From: Orbilia blumenaviensis
Taxonomy: Eukaryota; Ascomycota; Orbiliomycetes; Orbiliales; Orbiliaceae
Direction of reading: 5' to 3'
DNA length: 64,000 bases
NCBI GenBank assembly: GCA_036872755.1
Contig: JAVHNS010000010.1
Coordinates: 1,426,001 to 1,490,000 of the forward strand
Shown: positions 34,989 through 46,234 of the stretch, piece by piece
Layout: the number at the start of each line of letters is the position of its first letter
Position numbering within the stretch: the stretch's first letter is position 1
Program-made: the position numbers and the translations under genes
Notes under the pieces: model-generated
Database searches by the model: none
What the model was told of the DNA's origin: nothing
The model's input: the letters and a program-made list of their open reading frames with translations, nothing else

Positions 34989-37921
34989 ATCATAACTGTA
35001 TTCATGTTATATGTCTACAAGAAGTGGTAGACGTGACAGCACCTGAGAATTTTATACGGTCTGTTGATGAGGCGGTCCAGAAGCGATGGAAAGACGAAAT
35101 TCAGGTAAGGGCAAAGAAAATATCATATCATACTTCTACTATTTGTAGTCTGTATGCTACCATTTTGAGGCGTTCTGGGCGACTAAACAAGAATGTACGG
35201 ATCGAATCATCTAGATCGCCCTTCCCGAGTACCGATGTCTTATTGTTCAGCAATTAGTGGGGGTCTTGCTATTCGTTTATGTATCACCCGACATTGCCGC
35301 ACAAATCACCACTCCAAGTTCGACAAGTGTCGGCACAGGATTGATGGGTTATATGGGAAACAAAGGCGGCGCCATGGCAAGACTAGTATTTGGAGGGTTA
35401 CCCGCCGCCGGGATATCGCCACCATCATTTGCCGATAACTCGATCGAAGAACTACGAGAATCCAAGGACGAACGAGGAGTGACGATCGTCTTTGTGGATT
35501 GCCACCTTGCCGCCTTCGCTAATGCTGCGGATAGAAGGAATTGGGACTATGCAGAGATTATGAGGAGGGCATACTTCCATCCGAAACCTCTACCTATCTC
35601 TGGCGGTGGGACCGCGCCGGAAGCTGTTGCAGCTGCGCATCCGAATGGGTATCCCTTTAAGGAATGCGATATTGTGATCTGGGCCGGAGATTTGAATTAT
35701 AGGCTTGATATGCCTGGAAACGAAATCCGGAAGGCCATTCACAAATTCCTGCCCCCAGAAGCTAATGGCAGCGACCCAGTGTTAAAGTTGGGCCCCGATC
35801 AGCAGGCACCAGACAGCAACGATGAAAACAAAAGTAATCACTCTGAGCCAAACCGTAGTTTTGACGAAACGATCAGCTATCTACTCGAGTTTGATCAGTT
35901 ACGCAGGATCCAAGCCGAGGGAAAGGCATTCCAATACTTCCACGAAGGCAAAATTATGTTTGTACCGACATACAAATACGACCCAGGCACGATATCCACC
36001 TTTGACACCAGCGAGAAGGCGAGAGTACCTAGTTATTGCGATCGCATCCTGTGGAAAGACTGGAAAGTCGAAGAGGAGGAAATCGAACGGTTTAAGGCTA
36101 GGAAACTCGCTGATTCAAGAGATCGAAAACGGGAATCACACCTTGACGGAACCGAGCATAGCGACGTCTTATTCGATTTTGCAGATGAGGAAGAGGTTGG
36201 CGATGAATCGGAGCTCCGCATAGATGAAAACGACTTGAAGATGCCACCGAATAACGACCATGAAATCACTTTTATCAACGATATTGATATAACTGACGTT
36301 CCGACCCCGCTAAAGTTACTAAAATACTTTTCTCACCAATTAATCGCAGAATCAGATCACAAGCCCGTCAGCGCAGAATTCGAGCTTGAATACCTCGGCG
36401 TCGACCAAGAGAAGCGATCTCAGATACAAATAGAGATCGTGAAGGAACTGGATCGCCACGAAAACGAAGCCCGCCCTGCGGTTACCGTAATAGTCGACGG
36501 AAACCCTCATAATGAGATAGTTGACTTTGGCGATGTTACATGGGATCAAGTTGTCCGCCGAACGGTGACGATCGCGAATACAGGAAGAACCCCTGCCGTC
36601 TGCGAGTTTGTAAAGAGACCTGTTCTCCCCGCTATCATGGATGATGACGACGACGGCTTTACTAAAGTTACGTCGGACGACGCCAATGATCCTTTGGCTT
36701 TTGGGGAGGACAGCAGTGTAGCCGGAGGGGCTACGGAGGAGGTTTGTAAGGTGTGGTTATCTGCGACTTTCAACAATTCAGAGGCCGATGAGCCGCATAC
36801 GCTACAACCTGGTGAGGCTGAAGCCGTCATATTAGAACTTTCTCTCCCTCCGAGAAAGAATGGTCGGCAATCGCGATCAGTGCATGCTCCTCTTCTTCGG
36901 CGTCTGAACAAAGGGAAGGAACAGCTGGCGGATGTGTTGGTGATGAGGGTAGCTCATGGCCAGGACAAGTTTATACCCGTGAAAGCGGAGTTTAAGCCTA
37001 CATTCCTAGGATACGGGCTCACCGAGTTGTTGAGAGTACCTGATTCTGCAGGCGGGATTCGAAACAACCCGAAATGCACGGGAGAAGCACATTGGAGCGC
37101 ACCACGGGAGTTGTTCCGGATGACGGAATACCTGTTGTTGACCCTAAGAAGTATTGTGATGAGTGAAGGAGGCGAGGGCGTGAGGTGGACCATGTTGCCC
37201 GGGTGGCCCTTTGTGAAGGATACATGGGGTATGTTCTCGCTGTTAACTCTTTATTAAATTTGATGTTGGACATTCACTAAATATTCTCACAGGACTCACC
37301 GACGGTAGTGGGGATGACGACGAAGGCACTGGAGAGCTTTCTATATCCTCAGTCCATGCCCGATCTGCGCTCAAGAGATGGATAAGAGAGTCTCTTGACT
37401 GCGATAAAGACTGGGCATGGGAGGAAGTTGACCGCAACGGGTTTTCGGAAGAAGATAAATGCGAAGCTGTAGCTGAGTGTTTACTCGACTGGCTGGGGTA
37501 CCTCAAAGAAAGTGTACTCCCCGGAACCCTCTACGGAGAGATGGTAAAGGGTGTCGGCGGGAAAGCCGCGGCAGACAAGATCCTCGATATGTTACCGACC
37601 GCGGCTCCCCCTGTCCACGCGAACGTCTTTGTATACCTCACCGGCTTCATATCGGAAGTGATATCACTTCTATCGCCTAAGTATGACGCGGCGATAACCA
37701 ACAATTTCTCCACGCAAGCACTCTCGCCGGCAGCTCTGGTTAAAAGGCTAAGTGCTAGCAGCAGGCTGACTACCACAGAGCTGGTGAAGAAGAATGTGAT
37801 TAAGGAGTTCGCGGAAGTTATCGTACGGCGGCCTACATCTATGGACGGGTGGAGGAGTGAGACACTGGAGAAAAGGGAGGAGGAGAGGCGGCTGGCGTTC
37901 CTTACGGCTTTTGTTGGGTGA
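34304..37921 (+). CDS. Inositol polyphosphate 5-phosphatase, OCRL/INPP5B type
   Basis: Three exons (34304-35104, 35215-37228, 37293-37921; introns GTAAGG...CTAG and GTATGT...ACAG) give 1147 residues. The family removes the 5-phosphate from PI(4,5)P2 and related inositides in membrane traffic. IPPc motifs in order: VTTWNVASIEGT (about residues 50-61), VICLQEVVDVTAPENF, VGTGLMGYMGNKGGAMARL, VDCHLAAFANAADRRNWD, IVIWAGDLNYRLD, ARVPSYCDRILWK and ESDHKPVSAEF. An ASH-like strand region (VDFGDVTWDQVVRRTVTIAN) and a C-terminal RhoGAP-like helical domain (exon 3) follow, as in OCRL. Odd point: residues about 63-230 lack the family's usual segment after the TWNV motif and are a low-complexity stretch overlapping another long frame. 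The start at 34304 has G at +4 and directly precedes the conserved N-terminus. Confidence 0.88.
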
Positions 37922-38317
37922 TCCAAGGACAAGTAAATGGTTTCTTCTTGATAGAGTATACATAAACATGGCTATAGGTTATAGTGGTATTAATCATCGG
38001 TTCTTCTGGCGTTTCAATTGGTCTTTCTTTTTGATAGTGGTTCTTCTACTCTTCGATTCTATTTGTAAATAACTCTCCACAATCTGCCACCAAAAACTGT
38101 TGTGTTGGTGCAACAAAATACCACAATCTTTTATTCCGATGACCGACGGAAATATTAGCGTGGGATGTTGACTTCCCTTGTTCGAAAAAAAAAACCTGGA
38201 CCTTGTTATATCATCCCACGATCTTAAACAACCAAATCCTCGGGCTTCCTTTTAAGTTTAAGATCGCAGCTGGCTGCGACTACCTCTCGCATCTTATTAA
38301 AAGGCGTAATATACATC
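37922..38317. other. Intergenic between phosphatase and NADH kinase genes
   Basis: Short AT-rich spacer between two plus-strand genes. It has a run of A at about 38186-38195 and no gene. Confidence 0.55.
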
Positions 38318-39713
38318 ATGCGACCGTGGATACGACCCCTCCGAAGGGTAAACGCCAGTCAGGCGACCCGCCGCTGCTTCTCATCGACTCGGCCGAAGTT
38401 GGAGCTTCGATCGATATGGGATCTTGAAAACAGAGTGGATCCGATATATCGCGGTAAGAACAAATACCCTCAAACCCTATTCTTTGACAATAATACAAAA
38501 GGATAGCATTGAGCTACCGGCTGACTTACACGGCTAGTATGAAACCCTTAAATTTTTTATTATATATCCAGAATGCACGAATCGAAGTCTTGAAATTATT
38601 AGATTTCCGGAAGATAGCCCGCCGAATAATGTATTGTTGATACAGAAGGAAGGGATGCCGTCTGTTACTGAGGCCATGGTGGAGTTCGCGAAGTATGGAA
38701 AGGGTATTATACACATGCCTTGTATTGGATTTGTGCTAACGAATTATGTGCTCGATAGGTATCTTAAAACTACGTATCCGACCACAAATATCATCCTCGA
38801 ACCTCAGGTCGCTACAGACCTCCACGACTCCCTACCGTTCCCAATATATGCAACACCATATACCACGCTACCGCCGTATCCAAACCGAAACCCATACCAC
38901 CTCAAGACCTCACTAACCGTCACCTTCGGCGGTGACGGCACAATCCTCCACGCCGCCAGTCTATTCTCCACATCCCCCGTCGTCCCACCACTACTCTCCT
39001 TCTCCCTGGGCACCCTAGGCTTCCTAGGACCCTGGAAATTCACCGACTACAAAACAGCCATAAACTCCGTCTTCACAAATCAAGCACGAATAATGCGTCG
39101 CAGCCGTATCAAAATGGAAGCCTTTTCAGGATCCACGCAGTTACTAGGAGACCTCTGGCCTCCAGATTCACATTCCAACGGTGGACGTGGTGAAGGGTCT
39201 GGAGTATGGGCTATGAACGAGGTTAATATCCACCGTGGACAGAATCCTCATATGGCTATCGTGGAGGTATTTGTCGATGGAAGGTTTTTGACTGAAGCTG
39301 TTGCTGATGGTATTATCTTGAGCACACCGACCGGATCGACGGCTTATTCGCTCAGTAGCTTTGGGTCTATAGTACACCCTAGGGTGCCGGCTATACTGCT
39401 TACACCGATCTGTCCTAGATCGCTGAGTTTTAGACCGTTGGTTTTACCGGCGGAGGTGGAGGTTACGTTGAGGTTGTCTGAGAAGACTAGGGGTGAGGAG
39501 GTGGAGGTTTCGATTGATGGGAAGAGGTGGGGTGGGGTTAGGAAGGGGGTTGAGGTTAAGATTACGGGCGAGATGGGGAATTTCTGTGGAGGTGCTGAGG
39601 GTGGGGTGCCGTGTATTTGGAGGGAGGGGAGTGAGCATGAGGATGAGTGGGTGGGGGGGTTGAATGGGCTGTTGAAGTTTAATTATCCGTTTGGAGAGGA
39701 GGTGAATTTTTAA
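38318..39713 (+). CDS. POS5: Mitochondrial-type NADH/NAD kinase (Pos5-like)
   Basis: Three exons: 38318-38453, 38572-38692 and 38759-39713. Introns are GTAAGA...ATCCAG (118 nt) and GTATGG...GATAG (66 nt, branch GCTAAC). The result is 403 residues. The N-terminus RPWIRPLRRVNASQATRRCF is arginine-rich without acidic residues, a mitochondrial presequence. The catalytic core shows NNVLLIQKEG, TFGGDGTILHAASLFS (the GGDG site), LSFSLGTLGFLGPW, MNEVNIHRGQNPHM and ADGIILSTPTGSTAYSL. These enzymes phosphorylate NADH or NAD at the 2'-OH with ATP and supply NADPH to the matrix. Odd: after STAYSL the usual small-residue loop (often SGGSI) reads SSFGSIVHP, with Phe at 39360-39362. Exon 2 was placed by splice phase and family continuity. 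The substrate preference (NADH versus NAD) is inferred from the presequence only. Confidence 0.88.
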
Positions 39714-40460
39714 AAGATTCCCTTTTTTTTGTCTCTGAGGGTTTCGAGGCTGGGGAGGTGCTTGGGATAATATGGGGTGGGATTTGTGGTAGGACTGGTT
39801 TTTGGAGGGTTATACGATATCTGTACATACGTGCGCAATACTATATTATCACCAAGCGGAGCGGAACACAACGAAACTGAAATTCTAGAGCATCATTTTT
39901 CGAGATCTAATAGAAGCGAACTAGAATTTTACAACACCAGATCTCTCTTATTACATTGACGGAGGGGGGGAAAGGCGTTAACGTTCCGTTGCAATATATC
40001 CAGCCAAGAAAACTATATACCGCCTCCATGCGGCAACTAACCCCCCCAGATATGGAAAAAACTTCATTGCACCGGACCCAATGCTACCGCTTTAGACCAT
40101 CTGCATGGACTCACGATAATTATAATCGAATCTGTAACTGGAGAGATATATGTATGCATGTATGTACCGACTGATATATGAGTAAGCGGTATGCGGCAAG
40201 TATACCCATCCAGCTGCCATGATGCAGCACTTATGCATGCTCTGAATACATCTTGAAACCCACAAAAAAAACTATCGATATAAAATAACTGCATTATCCA
40301 GCCACTAATACGGCTTAGCCACGGTGCTAGTTCTAATGCCGTATAGTGCCACTGCTAACATCCATGCTTGTACTACATATGAAGTATAGTATAAGCGTTC
40401 TTTCTTGTGGCGCTTGAGCGGCGTACTCTTCGGTCGGCCGGTTGTGAAACTCGCTTGCAC

Positions 40461-40485
40461 GAGGAGGAGGAGGAGGAGGAGGAGG
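40461..40485. repeat. (GAG)n microsatellite
   Basis: About eight uninterrupted GAG units followed by a T-run; outside any gene. Confidence 0.9.
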
Positions 40486-41769
40486 GTTTTTTTTAAAGTT
40501 AGTTCCTTCGTTACTATTGTTCGACAGACGTTATCTGCCCGGTGTCGGCATACTTGATTAGAATTAAATGGCGTTATTTAGTTCGGATGAAGGTTGAGTC
40601 AGTGATGTTAACGCCCGCGGAAAAGGCTTGCGAGCCTTTTTTATCTTCTTGTACTAAGTCTAAATATATATACTTGTCCTAATTACGCTCTGATGTGTTC
40701 ATCTTGATGTAATGGAGCATTTATTTGGGATGTCGACGTAAAAGCTTAAATATATGTTGTATTTATCTCGCTGATCAGAATCGATGCATGAAATCATGCA
40801 TGATGCGTCGAAACCTGTGGGTATTCTAGCATGCAAGGTCGGGGGGTTTATTTTGAGGGGCTGATCTGATCTGATCTGGAATATTAAGATATATCAGGTG
40901 TACATACTTTGAATCATACATATTGATGTATATGTGTATGATTTAGATTGCTGCTATGCATGCCATGCATGCTGTTAAGATCTTCAAGATACATACTATG
41001 ACTTGGAAATTCTAATCTCTAGTTAATCTGAAACCTCAGTCAGCTTCCTACCGAAGTGTAGAATGTTAATCGATACTGTTACTGGGTTATCATCCGTAAT
41101 CTTGGATTTACGTGGGTAGTGGGTATCGGAGCTTTAAGACTAAAAAGGGTTGTGCGGCACTGCGTGATACGGAAAGTAACAAAAGCAAGGAAATTGTCGT
41201 TTTTTTGCATTCTAGTTTTGAAACTTTGGGGTGGGTTTTTGGTCGATCTTTGTCTAGATTTTAGGCACCTAATCTAGGTTTCTAAAGTTTTTAGAAGATA
41301 TTTCTAAGACGCATTATACTAATCTTATGATTAATCTTGATTTTTTGCAATTATACTCCGGTTACAGAGTTTAGACGTAAGTGATATTGAAGTAATGACT
41401 CCAAGTTTCCATGGACGTCCCGCACTGACAGCGGCACCACAAAAAATCAAGCTTGAACCACCACCATCACCACCACCACAACTTTAGACCAAGAAATCTT
41501 CACCAAAACGAACATCATCCCATTTCTTCCCAGCTAGAAAACCGCCCCCTTAGCTAATCACCATCCCTTAACAAAAAGCCCAAACTAGCCATCGGGGGGT
41601 CCAACGAATCGGGCAACAATCCGCAACGTCTCGGATGTGGAGTCCTCTTTTCTTTGCTCCCAACTAATATTATCCGCCTAGGTAGTTAGGTAGCTATAAC
41701 CTAACGATCAATATGTGTTGGTTCCACGAAGGCTGCCGGCCATATGCGTTCGTCCCGATTCTTGATGGT

Positions 41770-41788
41770 ATGCATGCATGCATGCATG
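41770..41788. repeat. (ATGC)n microsatellite
   Basis: Between four and five ATGC units, self-complementary, in intergenic DNA. Confidence 0.85.
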
Positions 41789-43527
41789 TTCTGACCCTGC
41801 TTCTTTTCTTTCTTTCTTAGCGTTATCTCTGGATTTATTTAACTATCACTTCCCCAGCGTTTAACTACCCAGGTAGTTAGTAGTTATGAAGATCTCCGAC
41901 GGCCTGCTTCGTTCTCGCTTAAAGTGGTAGCGTGGTAGCTTAGCCTTAGCCTGGGATTAGGTTAGGTTAGGTTAGATCGGTTTGGTTCCTTGATGACTGG
42001 GGCCGTCCGGTGCCCTATTACTATTGCATTTTTTCTGGAATTAATCCTCTTCGCTGGATGTAAGTATGTTATTGTCATTAGCTTTGCAATAATATCTGCA
42101 GGCTGCAGAATTTCGAAAGAAATAGAAGCCTTAGAAAAAACCAAGAATAGCCCAAGGCCAGCTCAAGCCACCCCGTTCGTGGCTGCCTATGGACTTCCTA
42201 TCGGCAGGTCATTTTCAAAGTTAAGTACCGTGAAAACCTGCGAACCAGAGTTGAACACACGCCTAATTACAAAAATAAAATAAAAATGTCAGAAAGAAAA
42301 AGAAGGCATCCCATGGCACCGCCATGCCGCATTTATTTTTCTGTGGTGGTGGTGGAAGCAGCTGCGGCATCAGAGTGAGACTTAACTACTTGTGTGTTTG
42401 ACCCCAGCCCGGGAACAAAAACAAGGGCAGGCATGCCGACCATGCAGGCAGAGCAAGCCAGCAAGACTCGCGACCGACCGACCCTGAACTATCCCAGTCG
42501 AGGGTATGTATTTCAAGAACCACCAAGCGAGCGAGCAGGTTTCGCCCCGAGAAATCTTGCGCAAGGAACAACAAAAAAAAAGATACAATAGTAATAATGA
42601 AACTTCGAAAAAAAAAGTGATTAATGCATCAACCGGCAACAACATGCTATCTCGCTTCTTTCACAAAAAAATATATATATATATACAGGCGAAATATAAT
42701 ATCAAACGTATCGTGCATATAACGAAAGACCCACCTGAACCTGGACCTGGCTGGATGAAGCAAAGATCTGGAGAAAAAAATATTTTGGTTCCATAACTCG
42801 AAATTGGAGAATTGGGACGAGGGAAAAGAAGAGAACAGGGTACCTTGGGCACGCCACTGACGCAAAAAGAAAAAGCGAACGAGGGTTTGTCGATTGCGGT
42901 TGAATTCTGCCGATAACTAACTAGGTAGACCAGGACAGTAACTAGAGCTTAGCTAAGGGCGAAAAGATACATGCTTTAACATACCTGCCGACGGACAATG
43001 CATGTTCTCCCCCAAAATCCCGTTTCGCTAAATACTCGACTAGTTCCCTGAAGAAAGGGAGGAAGAGGAGGAGGAGAATGGGAACTACGTATACCCTTTT
43101 TCTTGGCTTTCTCTCTCTCTCTATCTCCAAAAACAAAAAAAAAACCTTCCATCGTGCAGCGGACCCGAACATCGTCGACGCCACCACTCACTACTGCAAC
43201 TCCCTTGAACTTAGCTTCGGGGGGGAAGAGAAGGGACGCTAAGCTAAGGGGAGGCAGGCAGGGCGCCTTTGCCTGCGGTTTCACAAAGACCTAATTCTTT
43301 TTTTTTCGCTCGGCCTTTTGGAAACTTGGTACTCTAGATTCTTTTTTTTTGAATATTAATACTCGGAGGACGAACCCTCAAGCTCGGACTGCTGCGAGGT
43401 CCAGTTTCTCTCTTTATTTTTTGTGTTCCGGCGGGTTAAATCGTGATCGCGCGGGATATAAAACACCAACGGATCTCCAGCGGGATTCGATTCGATTCCG
43501 ATCGAACAGACAGCTATCGATCCCATC

Positions 43528-45447
43528 ATGGCACAGATCCTCACCACAACTCTATGGCCTCACCAAATAGCGCCACTCCACCAGCCACAACTCTCCGACA
43601 ACCTCAGACCTCCCACCAGCACCACAACCACATCCACAACCACATCAACAACCACCTCTCCAACCTCACCCCCCTTCTCCCTCCTCTCCTCCCTCCCCGC
43701 CGACATAATCTACGAAATCTGCGACCACCTCTCCAACACCGAAGTCCTAAAACTCCAACTCGTCTCCCGCAGCATCCGTCAAAACCTCCCCCCAAACCGC
43801 CTCTCCTCAATCCACGCTCACAAAACCTATTTCCTATGTCAAGACGGAATCCGAAAGTTAGAACGTATAGCGCGTATCCCCCGACTGGCGAAACGGGTTA
43901 CGCATATAACCTTCGATTTGGAAAGTCCTTATGTGGGACTTTTGAAGAGGTATTGGTGTATTGGTACTGCGATGGGGTATTCGCAGGAGACGAGGGCGAG
44001 GATGCAGAGGTGGTATAGGAATCATATGAGGAGGGGGTTGGCGTTGTCTGGTGCGGGTTCGGGGAGGAGGAAGAAGAAGCTGGTGAAGGATAAATCGTCG
44101 CTGACGACGTCTGTGTTGAAGAGGGTGTTTAAACGGGTGGTTTCTGGGCTTCTGGGTGGTGGTTGTATCGGTGATAGTGGGGATTTGAGGGGTAAGAGTA
44201 GAGAAGAAGAGGAGGAAGTGGAGGAGGAGGAAGAAGAAGAGGAGGAACCGACGAATTACGAAGAAGCATTTCATGAGATTTTTACGTTGTTTGAAGTGCA
44301 TTTGACGAGTTTATACTTAAAATGGCAGGATAAAGCCGAGATCCTGGAACGGATAACCTCTGCCTTCCGGTCGCTTCCAAACCTGCAGACCCTGGAGTTC
44401 AAACGGACGGATATTACAAAAGAAGATCCCTCAGTGATGCTGAAGATCTGGCGAGAGTATAACCCGGAACTCGCATGGCTGCTCAAGAAGAATCCGGAGA
44501 TCGAGGATGGTGATTTACCCTGGACGGACTGGTTTTCGAGAGAAGCGCTGCATTCGCATTTATGGGAGGCGTATCCGTCGATATTATTCTGTGCAGCGCA
44601 GGCGAAGAGGAGGATTAGAGAGGTTAAAGTTGGAGGGTTATCGATGGAGTATCCCAGGTCCGGGGCTATGATTTCATTTTTTGAGCCGTATCACGCGAGG
44701 ATTAGTGATACGACTGGACGACAAGCTACCGAAGCTGAGTTGAACGGGTGGATTGAAAGACATGCCGAGGCGTACAGATACACGTTTTCGGGACTTAAAA
44801 GGTTGGAATTGTGTTTGGATGAAAAGGATAGAGAGGGGTATCATCGGGCGTACTTTGAGGTATCACCGCTGTTCACGGAGACGGTTAGGACGGTTGAGGA
44901 GTTGGTTGTGTGGAGGGTTCAGGGGAGTGAAACGAGACGGGACGAGAATGCGGTGGCTAGGGAGTTTGTGCTGCCTGTTACTATGAAATTGGAGAAGTTG
45001 AGAAGAATTGAGTTGGGAAACGTTGGGATTACGCTTGGTGGATTAAAAGCGTTTTTGATGACGAATAAGGAGAGTGTTAAGGAGGTTATTTGTGGGGAGG
45101 GCACGTTTGGACACTCTCCGATTGAAAAGGAAGAAATTCTCGAATTTTTGGAGGAGGTACGGGATAACATGGCTCTGGAAACGCTAGAGATCGATTTTTT
45201 GATGGAGAGTCAGTATCGACGACTGGTCGATGAGAAGAAGTACTTTTTGAGCGTTAGGATTCGTGGCGGGGACTGGAGGGACGAGTCGTTTTGTGGGTTT
45301 GATGTGGGGATGAAGCATAGGTTTGTGAGTACTGTTTCGCCGGGAGAAGACAGTTTGAAGGTTGATTGGGTGCAGAGGCATTCGTATGAGGAGTTTGTGC
45401 GGTTTATCCTGAGTTCTGATGTTAAGGAGCATTTTGAGGGGATATGA
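43528..45447 (+). CDS. F-box domain protein
   Basis: Single exon, 639 residues. The first about 50 residues are Thr/Ser/Pro-rich low complexity. An F-box follows: LLSSLPADIIYEICDHLSN then EVLKLQLVSRSIRQNL (residues about 52-88). These domains dock Skp1 in SCF ubiquitin ligases. A basic patch (GRRKKKLVKDK) and a long glutamate run (EEEEEVEEEEEEEEEEP) lie near residues 185-240. The C-terminal part has spaced leucine-rich segments (LPNLQTLEF, GLKRLELCLDEKD, LEKLRRIELGNVG, ALETLEIDFL), as in fungal F-box proteins with diverged LRRs. The ATG at 43528 is the first in frame, after a pyrimidine- and AT-rich leader. It lies about 10 kb from the other F-box gene but shares little visible similarity with it. 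The substrate is unknown. Confidence 0.86.
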   Translation: MAQILTTTLWPHQIAPLHQPQLSDNLRPPTSTTTTSTTTSTTTSPTSPPFSLLSSLPADIIYEICDHLSNTEVLKLQLVSRSIRQNLPPNRLSSIHAHKTYFLCQDGIRKLERIARIPRLAKRVTHITFDLESPYVGLLKRYWCIGTAMGYSQETRARMQRWYRNHMRRGLALSGAGSGRRKKKLVKDKSSLTTSVLKRVFKRVVSGLLGGGCIGDSGDLRGKSREEEEEVEEEEEEEEEPTNYEEAFHEIFTLFEVHLTSLYLKWQDKAEILERITSAFRSLPNLQTLEFKRTDITKEDPSVMLKIWREYNPELAWLLKKNPEIEDGDLPWTDWFSREALHSHLWEAYPSILFCAAQAKRRIREVKVGGLSMEYPRSGAMISFFEPYHARISDTTGRQATEAELNGWIERHAEAYRYTFSGLKRLELCLDEKDREGYHRAYFEVSPLFTETVRTVEELVVWRVQGSETRRDENAVAREFVLPVTMKLEKLRRIELGNVGITLGGLKAFLMTNKESVKEVICGEGTFGHSPIEKEEILEFLEEVRDNMALETLEIDFLMESQYRRLVDEKKYFLSVRIRGGDWRDESFCGFDVGMKHRFVSTVSPGEDSLKVDWVQRHSYEEFVRFILSSDVKEHFEGI

Positions 45448-45874
45448 ATCTTTACATTTATCATGCATGGCTAGGCCTCAACCGGGGGTTGATTACTTTT
45501 GTTTGTTTCCGGTATAAGTTATGGTATACAGGCGTACGAGTGCGGGGCTTCGGGGGCGTATCTCAGATCTCTTGTTTATTACAAATTAGGTTATGAATTA
45601 TAATAGTATGAACAGGTGTTATGTGCCAGTGGTATCAAATAATTACATCAAAGACATTTCCAGTCTTGCGTCCCTCCCAAATGAGTATCCCAAATTCCCT
45701 CCATCCCAAGCTCCTTTTTTCCAAACATACATAATATACTTTTCAAGCCCAGCTCTTCCATTACCGATCTCCATTTCAAAGAGATATATCATTCTCGTCC
45801 TAACGTCAAAATAAATGCATAAAAAATAATATTCGTATCGTATTATAAATTAAAATATAATATTATAAATACGA
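45448..45874. other. Intergenic, convergent gene ends
   Basis: Shared 3' region between a plus-strand and a minus-strand gene. The AT-rich stretch near 45810-45870 (AATAAA-like and TATAAA-like words) may hold polyadenylation signals of both. Confidence 0.5.
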
Positions 45875-46234
45875 TCATTCGGTAACCGGCGGCGTATGAG
45901 TGTGTTCCTCGGACCGTCCTCTCGAATTATTTAGTAAATTCCGCTGGATACGCTCCAGTCTTTCTTTTTCGTCTGCTAGCGCCGCATCGCTGGCCAGACG
46001 CTCGACTTTGGCGAGGATGGTGTTGCGGAAGTAGTCACCGCCGATCTATATTAACAATAATTATTACTCGTTAGTATTTAATTATTCGTTAAGTATTATA
46101 TATGGGTTTGTAAAAGCCATGATATGGGGAAGGGGGCTAAATACTTTTACTTTGGGGGGGTTAGAGCTCTTGGCACTGGTGGGGTGGGCGGAGCGGGCGA
46201 CATCGTAGGCGGGGAAATTGAGCGAGGCCATCAT
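45875..46234 (-). CDS. Small conserved-looking protein of unknown function
   Basis: A two-exon gene too split to show as one open frame. Exon 1 is 46234-46151 (two adjacent in-frame ATGs), the intron is 46150-46046 (105 nt, GTAAAA...AATATAG), and exon 2 is 46045-45875, giving 84 residues. Exon 1 encodes MASLNFPAYDVARSAHPTSA and a short basic end; exon 2 opens IGGDYFRNTILAKVERLAS and continues as an amphipathic charged helix (ALADEKERLERIQRNL) before a polar tail. The GC-rich coding parts contrast with the very AT-rich intron and flanks, which supports a real gene. No transmembrane segment or known motif is seen; the helix suggests a small subunit of some complex. The function is unknown to me. 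Confidence 0.65.

Larger units (their letters stand above)
39714..43527. other. Long intergenic region with simple repeats
   Basis: About 3.8 kb without a supportable gene. It holds several simple repeats (listed separately or: CTGAT repeats at 40861-40879, GGTTA repeats at 41956-41975), small palindromes near 40775-40800 and 40905-40945, and a hairpin-plus-T-run at 40621-40642. The last 450 bases are the upstream region of the F-box gene, with CT-rich and A/T-homopolymer stretches. The open frame at 41990-42283 has no recognisable domain. Confidence 0.5.

Noticed and set aside
40621..40642. Perfect hairpin followed by T-run, like an intrinsic terminator
   Set aside because: Rho-independent termination is not expected in a fungal nuclear genome; no Pol III gene is adjacent.
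41956..41975. GGTTA repeats resembling telomere sequence
   Set aside because: Only three to four units and not TTAGGG; an interstitial simple repeat.
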